DNA from: Chytriomyces cf. hyalinus JEL632
Lineage: Eukaryota > Chytridiomycota > Chytridiomycetes > Chytridiales > Chytriomycetaceae
Length of the DNA stretch: 64,000 bases
Assembly (NCBI GenBank): GCA_025435555.1
Contig: JAIWWG010000003.1
Span: 558,001 to 622,000, forward strand
Reading direction: 5' to 3'
Made by a program: the position numbers and the translations under genes. The notes under the pieces are model-generated. The model made no database searches. It was not told the origin of the DNA and worked only from the letters and a program-made list of their open reading frames with translations. Shown here piece by piece: positions 34,116 through 43,487 of this stretch. Each line of letters begins with the position of its first letter. Position 1 is the stretch's first letter.

Positions 34116-34562
34116 TCACTGCTTCTTCTCCTTGTTGGCAGCATCGTCTCCTTGAAGCAGCATCCAAGTCACTACTGCCGAGGCCGTGTCCTGCAGCACA
34201 AACAAGCCAAAGCCAGTTGACACCTTGCCACTCAGAATCAGCCACATAAGCATGGCCGTGAAGCCAACCCGCGCAGGCACCGACGCACGGGCAAACAACT
34301 GGTCGCCACGAGTCGAGCGCATCTCCAGCCGACCTACAATCACGTAGTAGGCCCCCAGGGCAGTGGCCACCGCGTACGTCATTGTACAGAACTCGCTTTC
34401 GGAGCCGACGACGGCGCCGATGCTGGCGAGTCCGATTGCGCTCGTCATGCTGTCCGTCACGGTATGGAGCAGGCGGGGGTTCGTCATGCCAAGCACTCCA
34501 AGACCTGCCACGTAGCCTCCAAACGCGATGTTGAATTTCGAAGCACGAAGTGATGGAGCCAT
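34116..34562 (-). CDS. Small four-helix membrane protein, unknown
   Basis: A single exon of 148 codons starting MAPSLRASKFNIAFGGYVAG. Four hydrophobic stretches are visible at about residues 11-27, 42-55, 60-78 and 95-140. The C-terminus is charged (DDAANKEKKQ), as in small ER or mitochondrial membrane proteins with a cytosolic tail. No family is recognised. It lies 43 nt upstream of the SDR start on the same strand. The close spacing is typical of this window and does not imply co-transcription. An in-frame ATG, full-length openness and hydrophobic pattern support it as real. Confidence 0.65.
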   Translation of the reverse strand: MAPSLRASKFNIAFGGYVAGLGVLGMTNPRLLHTVTDSMTSAIGLASIGAVVGSESEFCTMTYAVATALGAYYVIVGRLEMRSTRGDQLFARASVPARVGFTAMLMWLILSGKVSTGFGLFVLQDTASAVVTWMLLQGDDAANKEKKQ

Positions 34563-34643
34563 TGTTTTGCTTTGTTTTTTTGTTGAACCTTCTCTTTCAA
34601 GTTTTTGTCATTTGAATATTTGTCATGTTTTATTTACACTTTT

Positions 34644-35588
34644 TCAGTTTCCAAAGTATCCAAAATGCGATGGAAGCCCTTGCTTCTTGTCCTTGTGTGG
34701 GCCGTTTCCTTGGTTGAAGTTGAACGGTGCCGGGTTTGCCTGCGCCTGCTGCGGCACGGGCGGCGCGATAGGTGCTGGCGCGTCCACGATTGGCGCCGCA
34801 ACTACTGGTGGTGCTGGCGGTGCTGGCTGCACTGGTGGGGATGGTGGGGAGGGAGGTGCCGGAGTTTCTGGAGTGGCTGGCTTCGGTGGTGCCGTTGCAT
34901 TGTCAGAAATGTCTGCTTTGTCGTTGGCATTCTGTGCAGGTGTTCGTACGATGGGTGCAATAGCCCCTTCGACCTTTTCTACCTTTTCTGGAACCGGTAG
35001 AACTTGTGGTACCGCAACAGGTAGATTCTTGATGATTTCATGAAGTTGAAGCGGCTTGGAATCGGTAGCAACAGCTGCAGCAGGTTGTTGTACCGGTGCG
35101 ACTACCGGTGACAATGCTTGTTCTTTAACTGGGGCAACGGGAATGGCGACGGGTTGGATGTTTGGGAGCGCGTTTTGGGCTGGGTTTGCCGCTGGTTTGT
35201 CTGACTTGCTTTCAACAGTTGGAACGAAAGGTTGCGTAACTTGTTGAGCCAATGCTGCTGCTGGTAGTGGTGGCGGCGCTTGCCCAGCATTAGGCTGTTG
35301 CGGCGACTGTTGTTGTTGAAGCTGTGGTGAAACTGGGTTGTTTGATTGAGGCTGTTGCGGGGCCTGGGCTGCGGGTGCGGGAACTGGTTGTGCTTGAGCT
35401 TTTCCAGCTGGCTGACCTTGAGCTTGCTGTTGCTGTAGTTGTTGGGTTGTTGGTGCTTGCTGTTGTACGTTTGAAGCTACCGAGGCGGGGCAAGGAGGCG
35501 TTGCAGGGACGCTCACGACTTTTTGTGGCAGTGGGGCACTCCACGCACACGCAAGCAAGGAAGACAGCAGGAATACTTGGAGTCTCAT
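34644..35588 (-). CDS. Secreted Gln/Pro/Ala-rich low-complexity protein
   Basis: ATG 35588 is chosen over the more upstream alternatives because it gives a signal peptide (MRLQVFLLSSLLACAWSA). The mature protein is almost all Q, P, A, V and N: for example QQLQQQQAQGQPAGKAQAQP and PPSPPVQPAPPAPPVVAAP. Only two Cys are near the start (PPCPASV is one). It has no domain. The end (GPHKDKKQGLPSHFGYFGN) is basic. A TATA box (TATAAAAGG, 35640-35632) lies 44 nt upstream. A cell-wall or extracellular matrix component is possible, but that is a guess from composition. Confidence 0.72.
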   Translation of the reverse strand: MRLQVFLLSSLLACAWSAPLPQKVVSVPATPPCPASVASNVQQQAPTTQQLQQQQAQGQPAGKAQAQPVPAPAAQAPQQPQSNNPVSPQLQQQQSPQQPNAGQAPPPLPAAALAQQVTQPFVPTVESKSDKPAANPAQNALPNIQPVAIPVAPVKEQALSPVVAPVQQPAAAVATDSKPLQLHEIIKNLPVAVPQVLPVPEKVEKVEGAIAPIVRTPAQNANDKADISDNATAPPKPATPETPAPPSPPSPPVQPAPPAPPVVAAPIVDAPAPIAPPVPQQAQANPAPFNFNQGNGPHKDKKQGLPSHFGYFGN

Positions 35589-36062
35589 CTTTCTAGTCTT
35601 TTCTGGGATGTGGAACAATTAATGAGAGGCGCCTTTTATAGTTTTTAACAATTCTCTCGCCGTAGTTTGTGCACTTAAATTGTCGTTATTTTTGGACGAA
35701 AGCGAAACAGAAAGTTGGAGTTTGTTTGTTTTGGATTTTACGTTTGTCGTTTGTTTCACTTTTTAAATATTTAAATAAAAAGTAAATATTTTAAATACTA
35801 CTGACGGAGAAGTCCGGGATGGATGGATCGGATCCAATAATCACAAGTTTGAAAGTGGCGTCGACCGGGAAAAAAAAAAAAAAAAGCGGCAAGTTTTTTA
35901 AACAACCCCGAACATGAGTCACAATTGGCAACCGACGAGCTGTGAGTCACAATGTGGCGCACATGAGCGTATAAAACCCAACACAGAGGGCACCAACCAT
36001 TCAAGCCATCCAACAAGCTACCCAACCAACAAGCTACAAGCTAAACAACAACCAACCTAAAC
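35589..36062. promoter_or_regulatory. Divergent promoter with two TATA boxes and paired TGAGTCACAAT
   Basis: On the minus side, TATAAAAGG at 35640-35632 serves the secreted Q/P/A protein. On the plus side, TATAAAAC at 35970-35977 serves the third USP gene, 86 nt before its start. Upstream of it TGAGTCACAAT is present twice (35915-35925 and 35943-35953), exactly repeated 28 nt apart, the first followed by TTGG (inverted CCAA). A 19-nt A-run lies at about 35870-35885. The TGAGTCA motif is a bZIP (AP-1/Gcn4) site. Confidence 0.55.
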
Positions 36063-36629
36063 ATGCACACCAGCAACTCTACCACTCTCCTCCGCAGCGA
36101 GCCTACCGATGTGCAACGCACAATCGCCATTGCCCTCGACGACTCCAAACTCGCCCAAGTCACCTTCGACCACGCCATGGCCAACATTATCCGTCCTACC
36201 GACCTTGTTGTCCTGATTCACGTTCAGAGCAACGATGCCAGCGTGATCCTGTCGGGGCTGCATCCATTGCACGACAAGGCCGTTGCCGATGCCCGTCGCG
36301 AAAGTGCCCATGCGCTTCTCAAGCACCATGCCGCGCGTCTCTCTGAAACCAAGATTGCTTTCACTGCCCTGTACCTGCTCGGACCCATCAAAGAAGCGCT
36401 TGTGCAGAAAGTGAACGAGCTGAAGGTCAACACTCTTGTTGTCGGTGCTGGCGGTATCGACTCAAAGAGACCAGCGTTCCTGGGCAGTGTGGCCGACTAC
36501 TGCATCCACTACTGCGAGTGCCCAGTGCTCGTCGTGAAGCCAACTTCTGAACAGATCAAGGACTTGCATCTGGCACCGGTGCAACCACCTATGAACGATG
36601 CCCCAACTGTGCTGAGAATGCCCATGTAG
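36063..36629 (+). CDS. Universal stress protein family member 3
   Basis: A single exon of 188 codons starting at ATG 36063 (MHTSNSTTLLRSEPTDV). RTIAIALDDSKLAQVTFDHA is the first strand and helix; the intron found at this place in the other two copies is absent. The nucleotide loop is GAGGIDSKRPAFLGSVADYC and the last strand CPVLVVKP. It has a 25-residue C-terminal tail after the fold. The shared site arrangement upstream suggests common stress control with the copies at 19.5 and 32.0 kb. Confidence 0.92.
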   Translation: MHTSNSTTLLRSEPTDVQRTIAIALDDSKLAQVTFDHAMANIIRPTDLVVLIHVQSNDASVILSGLHPLHDKAVADARRESAHALLKHHAARLSETKIAFTALYLLGPIKEALVQKVNELKVNTLVVGAGGIDSKRPAFLGSVADYCIHYCECPVLVVKPTSEQIKDLHLAPVQPPMNDAPTVLRMPM

Positions 36630-37007
36630 TTACAGCTACAATGCCCTCGTTTAACCTGTTTAAATTTGACTCAAAGAGCAATAAAATATCATAACCCGTT
36701 ACGATACTCTCTTGCTGTCTTGCTCTCTGGATGGACACCATGCTCTCTTGATAGAACTGCACTTAGATAAAGCAACGGCCAAGTAGTAGTGCTTATGTAT
36801 AAGCAATGGCCAAGTAAGTGGTTGGAAGATTTACACCAGCAGATAAATAAATAAAATCGATCCTCGGAGAAATCTCTTTTTTTTTTCTTCACCCAAAGCG
36901 AGCCAAAAAGTGAGTGCGCTGCTCCACCCACCTCCCTGTCCCAGCCCCACTCCAACCGCATGCCCTCCCAACTCCCTTTCTTAGCATCCATACTAACTCT
37001 CTTCCCC
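36630..37007. other. Intergenic gap upstream of PABP
   Basis: AATAAAATATCAT at about 36681 is a likely polyadenylation signal for the USP gene. The direct repeat (GCAATGGCCAAGTA / GCAACGGCCAAGTA, near 36774 and 36804) is the only other structure seen. No supported gene. Confidence 0.4.
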
Positions 37008-37080
37008 TTCGACAGAAAAAAAAAACCAAACCAGCTCCCCCCATAAAAAAACCCCAAAAAAAAACAAAACCCCTCCTCCA
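37008..37080 (+). promoter_or_regulatory. A-rich leader before PABP start
   Basis: Between 37014 and 37073 there are three A-runs of 7-10 nt, separated by C-rich bases, ending about 50 nt before the PABP start codon. In animals and yeasts PABP represses its own mRNA by binding oligo(A) runs in the 5' leader, so this is a plausible autoregulatory element. Confidence 0.5.
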
Positions 37081-37124
37081 CCAGTTTTAGTTTATCAACC
37101 CCAACAGTACCAGCTTCAATTATA

Positions 37125-39339
37125 ATGAGTTCCCCAGTCCAAGCATCTGTTGTCCCAGCCCCAGTCCCCGTCCAGCAAGGAGTCCCCGCTGGCATCGCAC
37201 CCTTGACCGAGGCTCAGCTCCCACCCGGTGGCGTTGTTATCGCCCCAACCCCACAGTCCTCTTTGTACGTTGGTGAACTTGGTGAGTCCATGCTCTTTGT
37301 GATGGGACTGTTTCGGGTTGTCAAAGCTGAAACACTCATCGAAATTGGCTTCTAATTCACTCCACGTCATCTCCCTTGTACGACAGACCCATCTGTCACT
37401 GAAGCCATGCTCTTCGAGCTTTTCAGTATGGTTGGCCCCGTCGCATCCATTCGTGTGTGCAGAGACACCATCACCCGTCGCTCCCTCGGATACGCTTACG
37501 TCAACTTCCACAACAACATTGAATCCGGCGAGCGTGCCATGGAAACCCTCAACTACACCGTCCTCAAGGGCCGCCCCATTCGCATCATGTGGTCCAACCG
37601 CGACCCAACCCTCCGCAGATCCGGAACTGGAAACATTTTCATCAAAAACTTGGACGAATCCATCGACAACAAGGCTCTCCACGACACGTTCAGCGCTTTT
37701 GGAAACATTCTGTCTTGCAAGGTTGCTCTCGATGAAAGCGGCAACTCAAAGGGATACGGCTTTGTCCACTACGAAACGCTCGAGTCTGCTGAAAGTGCCA
37801 TCAAGCACGTGAACGGTATGCTTTTGAACGACAAGCAAGTCTTTGTCGGACTCCACGTTGCCCGCAAGGAGCGCCAGAGCAAGATTGATGAGCTGCGTGG
37901 ACAGTTCACCAACATTTACTGCAAAAACTTGGACGAAGCTGTCACGGACGAGCAATTCCAGGAAATGTTTGGTGCCTTTGGTGTCATCGTCTCTGCCGTT
38001 GTCTCTCGCGACGAGGCTGGAAAGTCTAAAGGATTCGGTTTCGTCAACTTTGAGCAGCACGAGGATGCCCGCAAGGCTGTCGAGGAGATGCACGAGAAGG
38101 AGATTAACGGAAAGCAAATCTACGTTGGCCGTGCCAAGAAGAAGGCTGAGCGTGAAGAGGAGCTTCGCAAGGAGTTTGAAAAGTCCCGTGAGGAGAAGAT
38201 GAACAAGTACCAGGGTGTTAACCTTTACGTCAAGGTGAGACATTTGTCATAACACCGAAATGGGTAGTTTGTTTGATTCTTATCCATTTGACTTCTTGGA
38301 CATAGAACTTGGACGAGAGCATCGATGACGAGTCCCTGAGAGCCGAGTTTGCTCCATTTGGAACCATCACTTCTGCCAAGATTATGGTTGACGATGCCAA
38401 GAACATTTCTCGTGGATTCGGATTTGTCTGCTTCTCTTCCCCAGACGAGGCCACCAAGGCTGTCTCGGAAATGAACGGAAAAGTCATCAACGGAAAGGTG
38501 GCGCGCTATTTCACTTATCGCTCTCCATGCTGCTTTTTACTCAACGATTCAAATCCTCTTTGCAGCCAATTTTCGTCGCTCTCGCACAGCGCAAGGACGT
38601 TCGTCGTGCATACCTCTCCAACCAGATGCAACAGCGTGCCCAGATGCGCATGCAGCAACCCATCCCTGCTGGATTCCCAGGAGTCTTCTTCCCACCGCCC
38701 AACGGTATGGTCCCACCACAGCAGCAGCGCGGTGGATTCTTCCCACCAGGTCAAATGGGCGGACCCCGCCCACGTTGGGCTCCTAACGGACAGATCCCTG
38801 CCGGTTTCCCCAACCAGCCCATGCCAATGGGTCAATTTGCTGGACAGCCAGGCCGTGGTGGACCAGGTGCCCGTCAGCAGCCAGGCCGTGGAGCCCCAAT
38901 GGGTATGCCAGCCGGTGGCCCTCGCCCCAACATGCCCCCCAACGGACAGATGCAGCCAACTCGTGGCGGCCGCGGCGGCATGGGAGGACCTGGATACAAG
39001 TTTGGTCAGAACGCCCGTAACATGCCCCAACAGCAGCCAATGGTTCCTGCCGGAGGCCCAGCCAAGCCAACTCTGAACGCTGCCACTTTGGCCTCTATGG
39101 CCCCAGAACAGCAGAAGCGTATGCTCGGAGAGGCCCTCTTCCCCATGATCCAGCAGCAGAGCCGCTCATTGGCCGGAAAGGTCACTGGAATGCTTTTGGA
39201 GATGGACAATGGAGAGCTTCTTCACTTGCTTGAGAGCCCTGAAGCCCTTTTCGGAAAGGTTGCTGAAGCCGTTCTCGTTTTGGAGGAGCACATGCAAATT
39301 GCTCAAGCCGAAGGTGGCAAGCAAGCTGAGGAGAACTGA
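37125..39339 (+). CDS. PAB1: Cytoplasmic poly(A)-binding protein
   Basis: Start ATG 37125. The N-terminus is Pro/Val-rich, then four RRMs: RRM1 begins SSLYVGEL (split by an intron after GEL) and has [11 protein letters not shown]2 NIFIKNL with [11 protein letters not shown]3 NIYCKNL with [11 protein letters not shown]4 NLYVK, intron, [11 protein letters not shown] with RGFGFVCF. A Met/Pro/Gly/Gln-rich linker contains RGGxG repeats. The end is a PABC/MLLE domain ([28 protein letters not shown]). It binds mRNA poly(A) tails and supports translation and mRNA stability. Three introns; the second is near 38235-38305 and the third near 38498-38565. The length is about normal for the family. Confidence 0.97.
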
Positions 39340-39983
39340 TTTTTTTACCGGGGTTTGGCGCTTGTTCATTACTGCTATGGCTTTGCCGTCATTTGATTTA
39401 TAGTGATCTTTTTTTTTACGGTTTGTGAGAGTTTGGGTCTCTGTCTTTTTGTTTTTTTTCCTCTGTTGCGTCCACGCTGCGTCTGCTGAATTCCAAAGGG
39501 GGGAGTGAGGTTTGACTTGAAAAAAAAAAAAAGGAATAAATTTGTCTGGCTTTGGTAACTGTTTTGGGTTCTCGTTTTTTCATTGGACGGTATTTCCTTC
39601 GGTGTTTTCATTTCCTCGTCTGAACCAAGGATGCATTAGCGGCTCTATCACGGTGAACGCTTTATGATTGGTGAAGATGTTGTCTGCCTCTCGTTTCTCT
39701 CATCTGTCTCCTTGATAGATCCACAGACGCGTGGATGCTGGATGGATGTATGCATGCACGCATGGCCAGACAGCTTGCGGGATTGGCGTCACGCAAGTGG
39801 CACGCGTCGGACTTGGCTCCACGACAGTCGTCACGATTTGTGAGCAACCCTTGTGCTTGAAAAAAAGTGCAATTTTTTTTAGTGACGCCGATCACAGCCC
39901 CCATATCGGCTATAAAAGACATCATCCCCGCACCTCTCTTCCTCCCATCAAAAAGCACACGACCGAAAACACCTAAAAACAAA
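39340..39983. promoter_or_regulatory. Intergenic region with TATA box for downstream gene
   Basis: The first 250 nt are T-rich with runs of T and A, the likely PABP 3' UTR (AATAAA near 39535). A good TATA box, TATAAAAG, lies at 39911-39918, about 66 nt before the next start codon. No other gene is supported. Confidence 0.5.
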
Positions 39984-40982
39984 ATGGTACCCTCGCAAGA
40001 CTCGACTCCTCAGCCAACCGATGCCGCCGTTGTCCCCAAAACTGAACTTCAGGTGTCTCGCACAGCAGACGTGGAAACCAACTTGACTGTTCCTGCCACG
40101 CATGAACAAACAGAGCCAATCACAGCAGATGCGAGCGTGGCGTTGACTGTTCCAGTCACTGCTGATCAAACGGTTCCAAGCACTGACGCGAGCATCAACC
40201 TGGCGGTTACTGATCAAACGGAACCAACTGAAGTGGTCCTCACTGAGTCAATGGGTCTTGAAACGCAACCCCAGCCTTGCGCGACTGCTGAATCTCCTGA
40301 ACTTGCCGCAAGCGGACCATCCAAGACTTCCGTGAACAATGAGGAAAAACCCGCTCGCGTGCAGACCTCGCCTTCCCGCAAAAAGTATGAGCCGGTGGTG
40401 ACAAGAATTCCCAGAAAAAGTGGCACCAAGAAATCACAAAACACTGCTTCTCACAGCGATGGAACGAGTTCCTCATCCACTTCTCCAGTGAGACCCACTA
40501 CTCCAGTCCAAACTGATTCTGCCACCGCCAAGAACAATCTTGAGAAGCATTCGCCGCGGTCAAGCCGCGGAAAATCCTCCCCACTTTCCAAGTCTCAACG
40601 CAAGATGCCAAAAGCTCCCGCAAGTCCCAAGTCTCAGCGTGAACCAAAGACTCCGACAAAGCCGAGTCGCAACAAGGTTGAAAATGACCTGGCGTCTGGC
40701 ATGAGAAATCTGAACGTCAATCAAGGCAGCTCCTATCGCCAGTCAACCCCAGTTTCCATCCCAAGGACCCCGGTGCGTGACAACAGCCTGCGTTATGATG
40801 TGGATCGAAACAAGTCTGCCTATCAGGAACAGATCAACCCCTGGTCGTACATTCCTTCTCCCGATAGTGTGATTGTGAAGAGAAACGGCGTGGAGGCAAA
40901 GTACAACAATATCAAGTATCCTGCTGCGTACTTGGCCAAGATTAGAGCCACGGATCGTTATGCCCATTGCTGGGCCGAATGA
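39984..40982 (+). CDS. Disordered Ser/Pro/Lys-rich protein, unknown
   Basis: One exon of 332 codons from ATG 39984 (MVPSQDSTPQPTDAAVVP). Residues about 25-85 hold loose repeats built on ADASVALTV and TDASINLAVTDQTEP. The middle is highly basic and Ser/Pro-rich with many SP and TP sites (SPRSSRGKSSPLSKSQRKMP), suggesting phosphorylation. The C-terminal block NPWSYIPSPDSVIVKRNGVE followed by KYNNIKYPAAYLAKI is the most protein-like part and may be conserved. No family is recognised. A relative with the same start and repeat is at 43.1 kb in degenerate form. Confidence 0.65.
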   Translation: MVPSQDSTPQPTDAAVVPKTELQVSRTADVETNLTVPATHEQTEPITADASVALTVPVTADQTVPSTDASINLAVTDQTEPTEVVLTESMGLETQPQPCATAESPELAASGPSKTSVNNEEKPARVQTSPSRKKYEPVVTRIPRKSGTKKSQNTASHSDGTSSSSTSPVRPTTPVQTDSATAKNNLEKHSPRSSRGKSSPLSKSQRKMPKAPASPKSQREPKTPTKPSRNKVENDLASGMRNLNVNQGSSYRQSTPVSIPRTPVRDNSLRYDVDRNKSAYQEQINPWSYIPSPDSVIVKRNGVEAKYNNIKYPAAYLAKIRATDRYAHCWAE

Positions 40983-41072
40983 CGGGCGATGGGAATTTGA
41001 GAGCAAAGCAGCAATTTTTGAGTGCCATGTTTATCGTCTTTTTGAGTGGAGAAAAACACATAAATAAATGGA

Positions 41073-41344
41073 ATGAACACAGAATGGAGAGTGCGTGAAA
41101 CAATCGAGTTGGAGTTTTGGAGCATACGGCAGTGGTGTCTCGGGCCTTCCAGTCACAGCCAGATGATATTTATCGACGACATCTTTCAAACAACTCGTGG
41201 TCACATCCTGGATTTTCCTTGTGGGCTCCATTGCAACACATCATGGGCCATGAACACCCGACATTTGCTGAGTGGAAAAACGCCAAGCAATCTACGTACA
41301 CAACGGAACTGTACAATACGCGTTGTTTCAAAACAGGTGTTTGA
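41073..41344 (+). CDS. Possible small two-exon gene
   Basis: ATG 41073 (MNTEWR) followed by donor gtgcgt; after 67 nt the acceptor cttccag restores an open frame, SQPDDIYRRHLSNNSWSHPG, up to TGA at 41342-41344. AATAAA starts directly after the stop. The product would be about 69 residues with several Trp and His. No family is recognised. Evidence is frame, splice consensus and the polyadenylation signal only. The rest of the gap from 40983 to 41553 shows nothing. Confidence 0.28.
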
Positions 41345-41553
41345 ATAAAATACTTGGTAAACAGTACGAATTCGCACTACATTGAAGGCAGACTGCACAT
41401 GCACCCCAATCAGATAAATTTGTTTTGTTTGGTTTACTCTGAAATTCGCAAATCCGCTTTGCACAGCCCCCACTCAATCATCGCCGACGCTGGTTTCACG
41501 CTCAAAGACGCCCATATGCACCTCTGGATCCTCCATGGAATCATGTTTAAGTT

Positions 41554-42917
41554 TCAACCGACTTTCCTACTACTTGCACCATGGCTATCTGTACCAGACT
41601 TGGAGGCGCCTTCATTCGGGTCAAGATCAAAAGCTGAATTTATCTCGACTTGGAGATCCGAGTTTTCATGTTTGAATGATTTGCATTCGCGCTCAAAATG
41701 GGCCACGAATTCCTTGTGCAGATGAGCAGGAACGGCTTTTGTTCTCCCCGATTGTATTCCAAGTTTTGCGTTAAACTTGCCTGCAATCCCACGCAACGTG
41801 GAAAATGTCGGCCGGTTTTCCAAAAGATTCTGTTTGATGTATGAACGAGGGTGTGCAGTTTTCAAAATACCTTTCCGTTGTGTGCTTGCATCTGCTTTTG
41901 ACCGAGTTGTCAAACCTTCAACAGTTGGGAGATAGGCGCTACCTCCTTCACTGCCATCATCAGAACAAGAATCGGTTCTGTAAAGGTATAAATCGAATAA
42001 ATTGTAAATTAAATCGTCCAGCTCTCAAATCTCTCCTTTTGTACTTACTCTTTCGTTTTGACGGGACCCATTGGAGCAGATGGCAAATTTGGAGAGGTAT
42101 TCAGCACATCCGTTATCGCGTCGCATACTGTAGACCACACTGATTTGAAGGAGCCAACTTGTTCAGGTTTGAGGGTAGCCGACTCAGTTCTCAAAGCAGA
42201 CATGCCGTCCATGCATTGAGTTTCCCGGTCTGCAACAACACTGGCAAGTTTAGATTTGACAGCATGCAACTCCGATTTCAAAGCAAATATGTCGTCCACG
42301 TGGTCAGAATTCATGGCCTCCACCACCAATTGCAAGGCAGAAATGATTTTCGTGTGTTGAAGTTTCAAGGCAGCTTTCAATGCTGACATTTCATCCGTGT
42401 GTCGTGCTTGAAGAGCAGCCATCATTGCTTCCAAATCAGAAGACGAGAACAACGAGGCAGTGCCAGATGCTCCAGTCAACTCTTCCAGTTGCTTCGTGAT
42501 TCGACCATGATCAACACAAAGTGATTTCAATTTTTTTCTCAAGAAGTCGCGGTATTCTGTGTCAGTTGTTGCCATTTTGTCTATGCAGGCCTGCATCTTG
42601 GAACTTAGCTCCTTCTGTTGCAATTTCAAAGACTGAACTGACTGTTGAGGCTGTTGTTGGCCCGCCGGATGTACTTGTTGCTGCTGCTGTTGTCGCAGGT
42701 CCTGGCGATGCTGCGTTTGCATTTGCGGTTGAAACGGTTGCTGTGGTTGCGGATTTATTTGCTGTGGTTGTGCTTGTTGTGGGTGCGCTTGTTGTGATGG
42801 TGGTTGCGTTTGTAATTGTGCCTGTTTTAGTTGCTGTTGCTGTTGTTGCTGATGTTGCTGATGTAGGCTTGTTTGAGGATGAGATAGCTGGTGTTGTTCT
42901 TTTCGTGAAGGCCGCAT
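41554..42917 (-). CDS. Gln-rich coiled-coil protein, unknown
   Basis: Start ATG 42917 (MRPSRKEQHQLSHPQTSL). The first 95 residues are mostly Gln with Pro and His. Residues about 95-260 are helical and charged, with two similar blocks: SDLEAMMAALQARHTDEMSA and HVDDIFALKSELHAVKSKLA. The exon ends GPVKTKE; an intron at 42048 to about 41978 joins it to TDSCSDDGSEGGSAYLPTVE. The second exon is basic and ends SHGASSRKVG. Codon use and exon structure look normal, but no family can be named. The Q-rich head could be an activation or aggregation-prone domain; the rest may self-associate. Confidence 0.6.
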
Positions 42918-43120
42918 TTGGTGCGGGTTGGTGGCGCGGGTGGTTTTGTTGTTGCCTATTTCAAGGGCAATTTTATGTTAAAATGTCAATAGTGTTGAAC
43001 AGGAGCCCTGTCGCCATACCCAGCCAAGCGTGCTAGGTGAGGCTCAATGAAGGATACTTAAACGCTCCCTGCCCTCCGTCCATCTTCCCAAAAAAAAACA
43101 CACCACTTAAAAAACTGAAT

Positions 43121-43411
43121 ATGGCTTCCTCGCAAGGAACTGCAGGCCCAATAACTGAACTGCATGCATCTCGCACGAATGCGCGCATCAACTTTGCGGT
43201 GACTGCCATGGTTGACCAAACGGAACGAAGCACAAATGCTGGCATCAACTTGGCAGTCACTTCATCGCGCGTAAATGCAAGCGCCAACTTAAGAATCGCT
43301 GCGACTTCCACAAAATGCAAATGCAAGCATCAAATGGGCAGTTGCGGTCGAGGTTTGGATTTTGGTTTGAGTTACCGCCGATTTCTTTTTGAGTGCTTCC
43401 TTTTTGATTGA
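43121..43411 (+). pseudogene. Degenerate relative of the gene at 39,984
   Basis: The start MASSQGTAGPITELHASRTN matches the MVPSQ...TELQVSRT start at 39984, and the leader bases are similar. It then carries repeats on the theme NAxINLAVT: NARINFAVT, NAGINLAVT and NASANLRIA. A fourth unit (NASIKWAVA) is present but only in another frame, after a frameshift near 43315. The annotated frame runs on into a Cys-rich, unlikely tail (KCKCKHQMGSCGRG) and stops at 43411. The basic Ser/Pro part and the C-terminal block of the full gene are missing. So this appears to be a truncated, frameshifted copy. Confidence 0.55.
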
Positions 43412-43487
43412 GTGCCAAATTTTCTGAGCCTTTAAGTAAATAAAAACAAAGTAAATATTTTCGATAAATATAATAACTCGGAATATA

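Noticed and set aside
35290-35550. Thr/Ser-rich minus-strand ORF
   Set aside because: A shadow of the Q/P/A-rich secreted protein in another frame.
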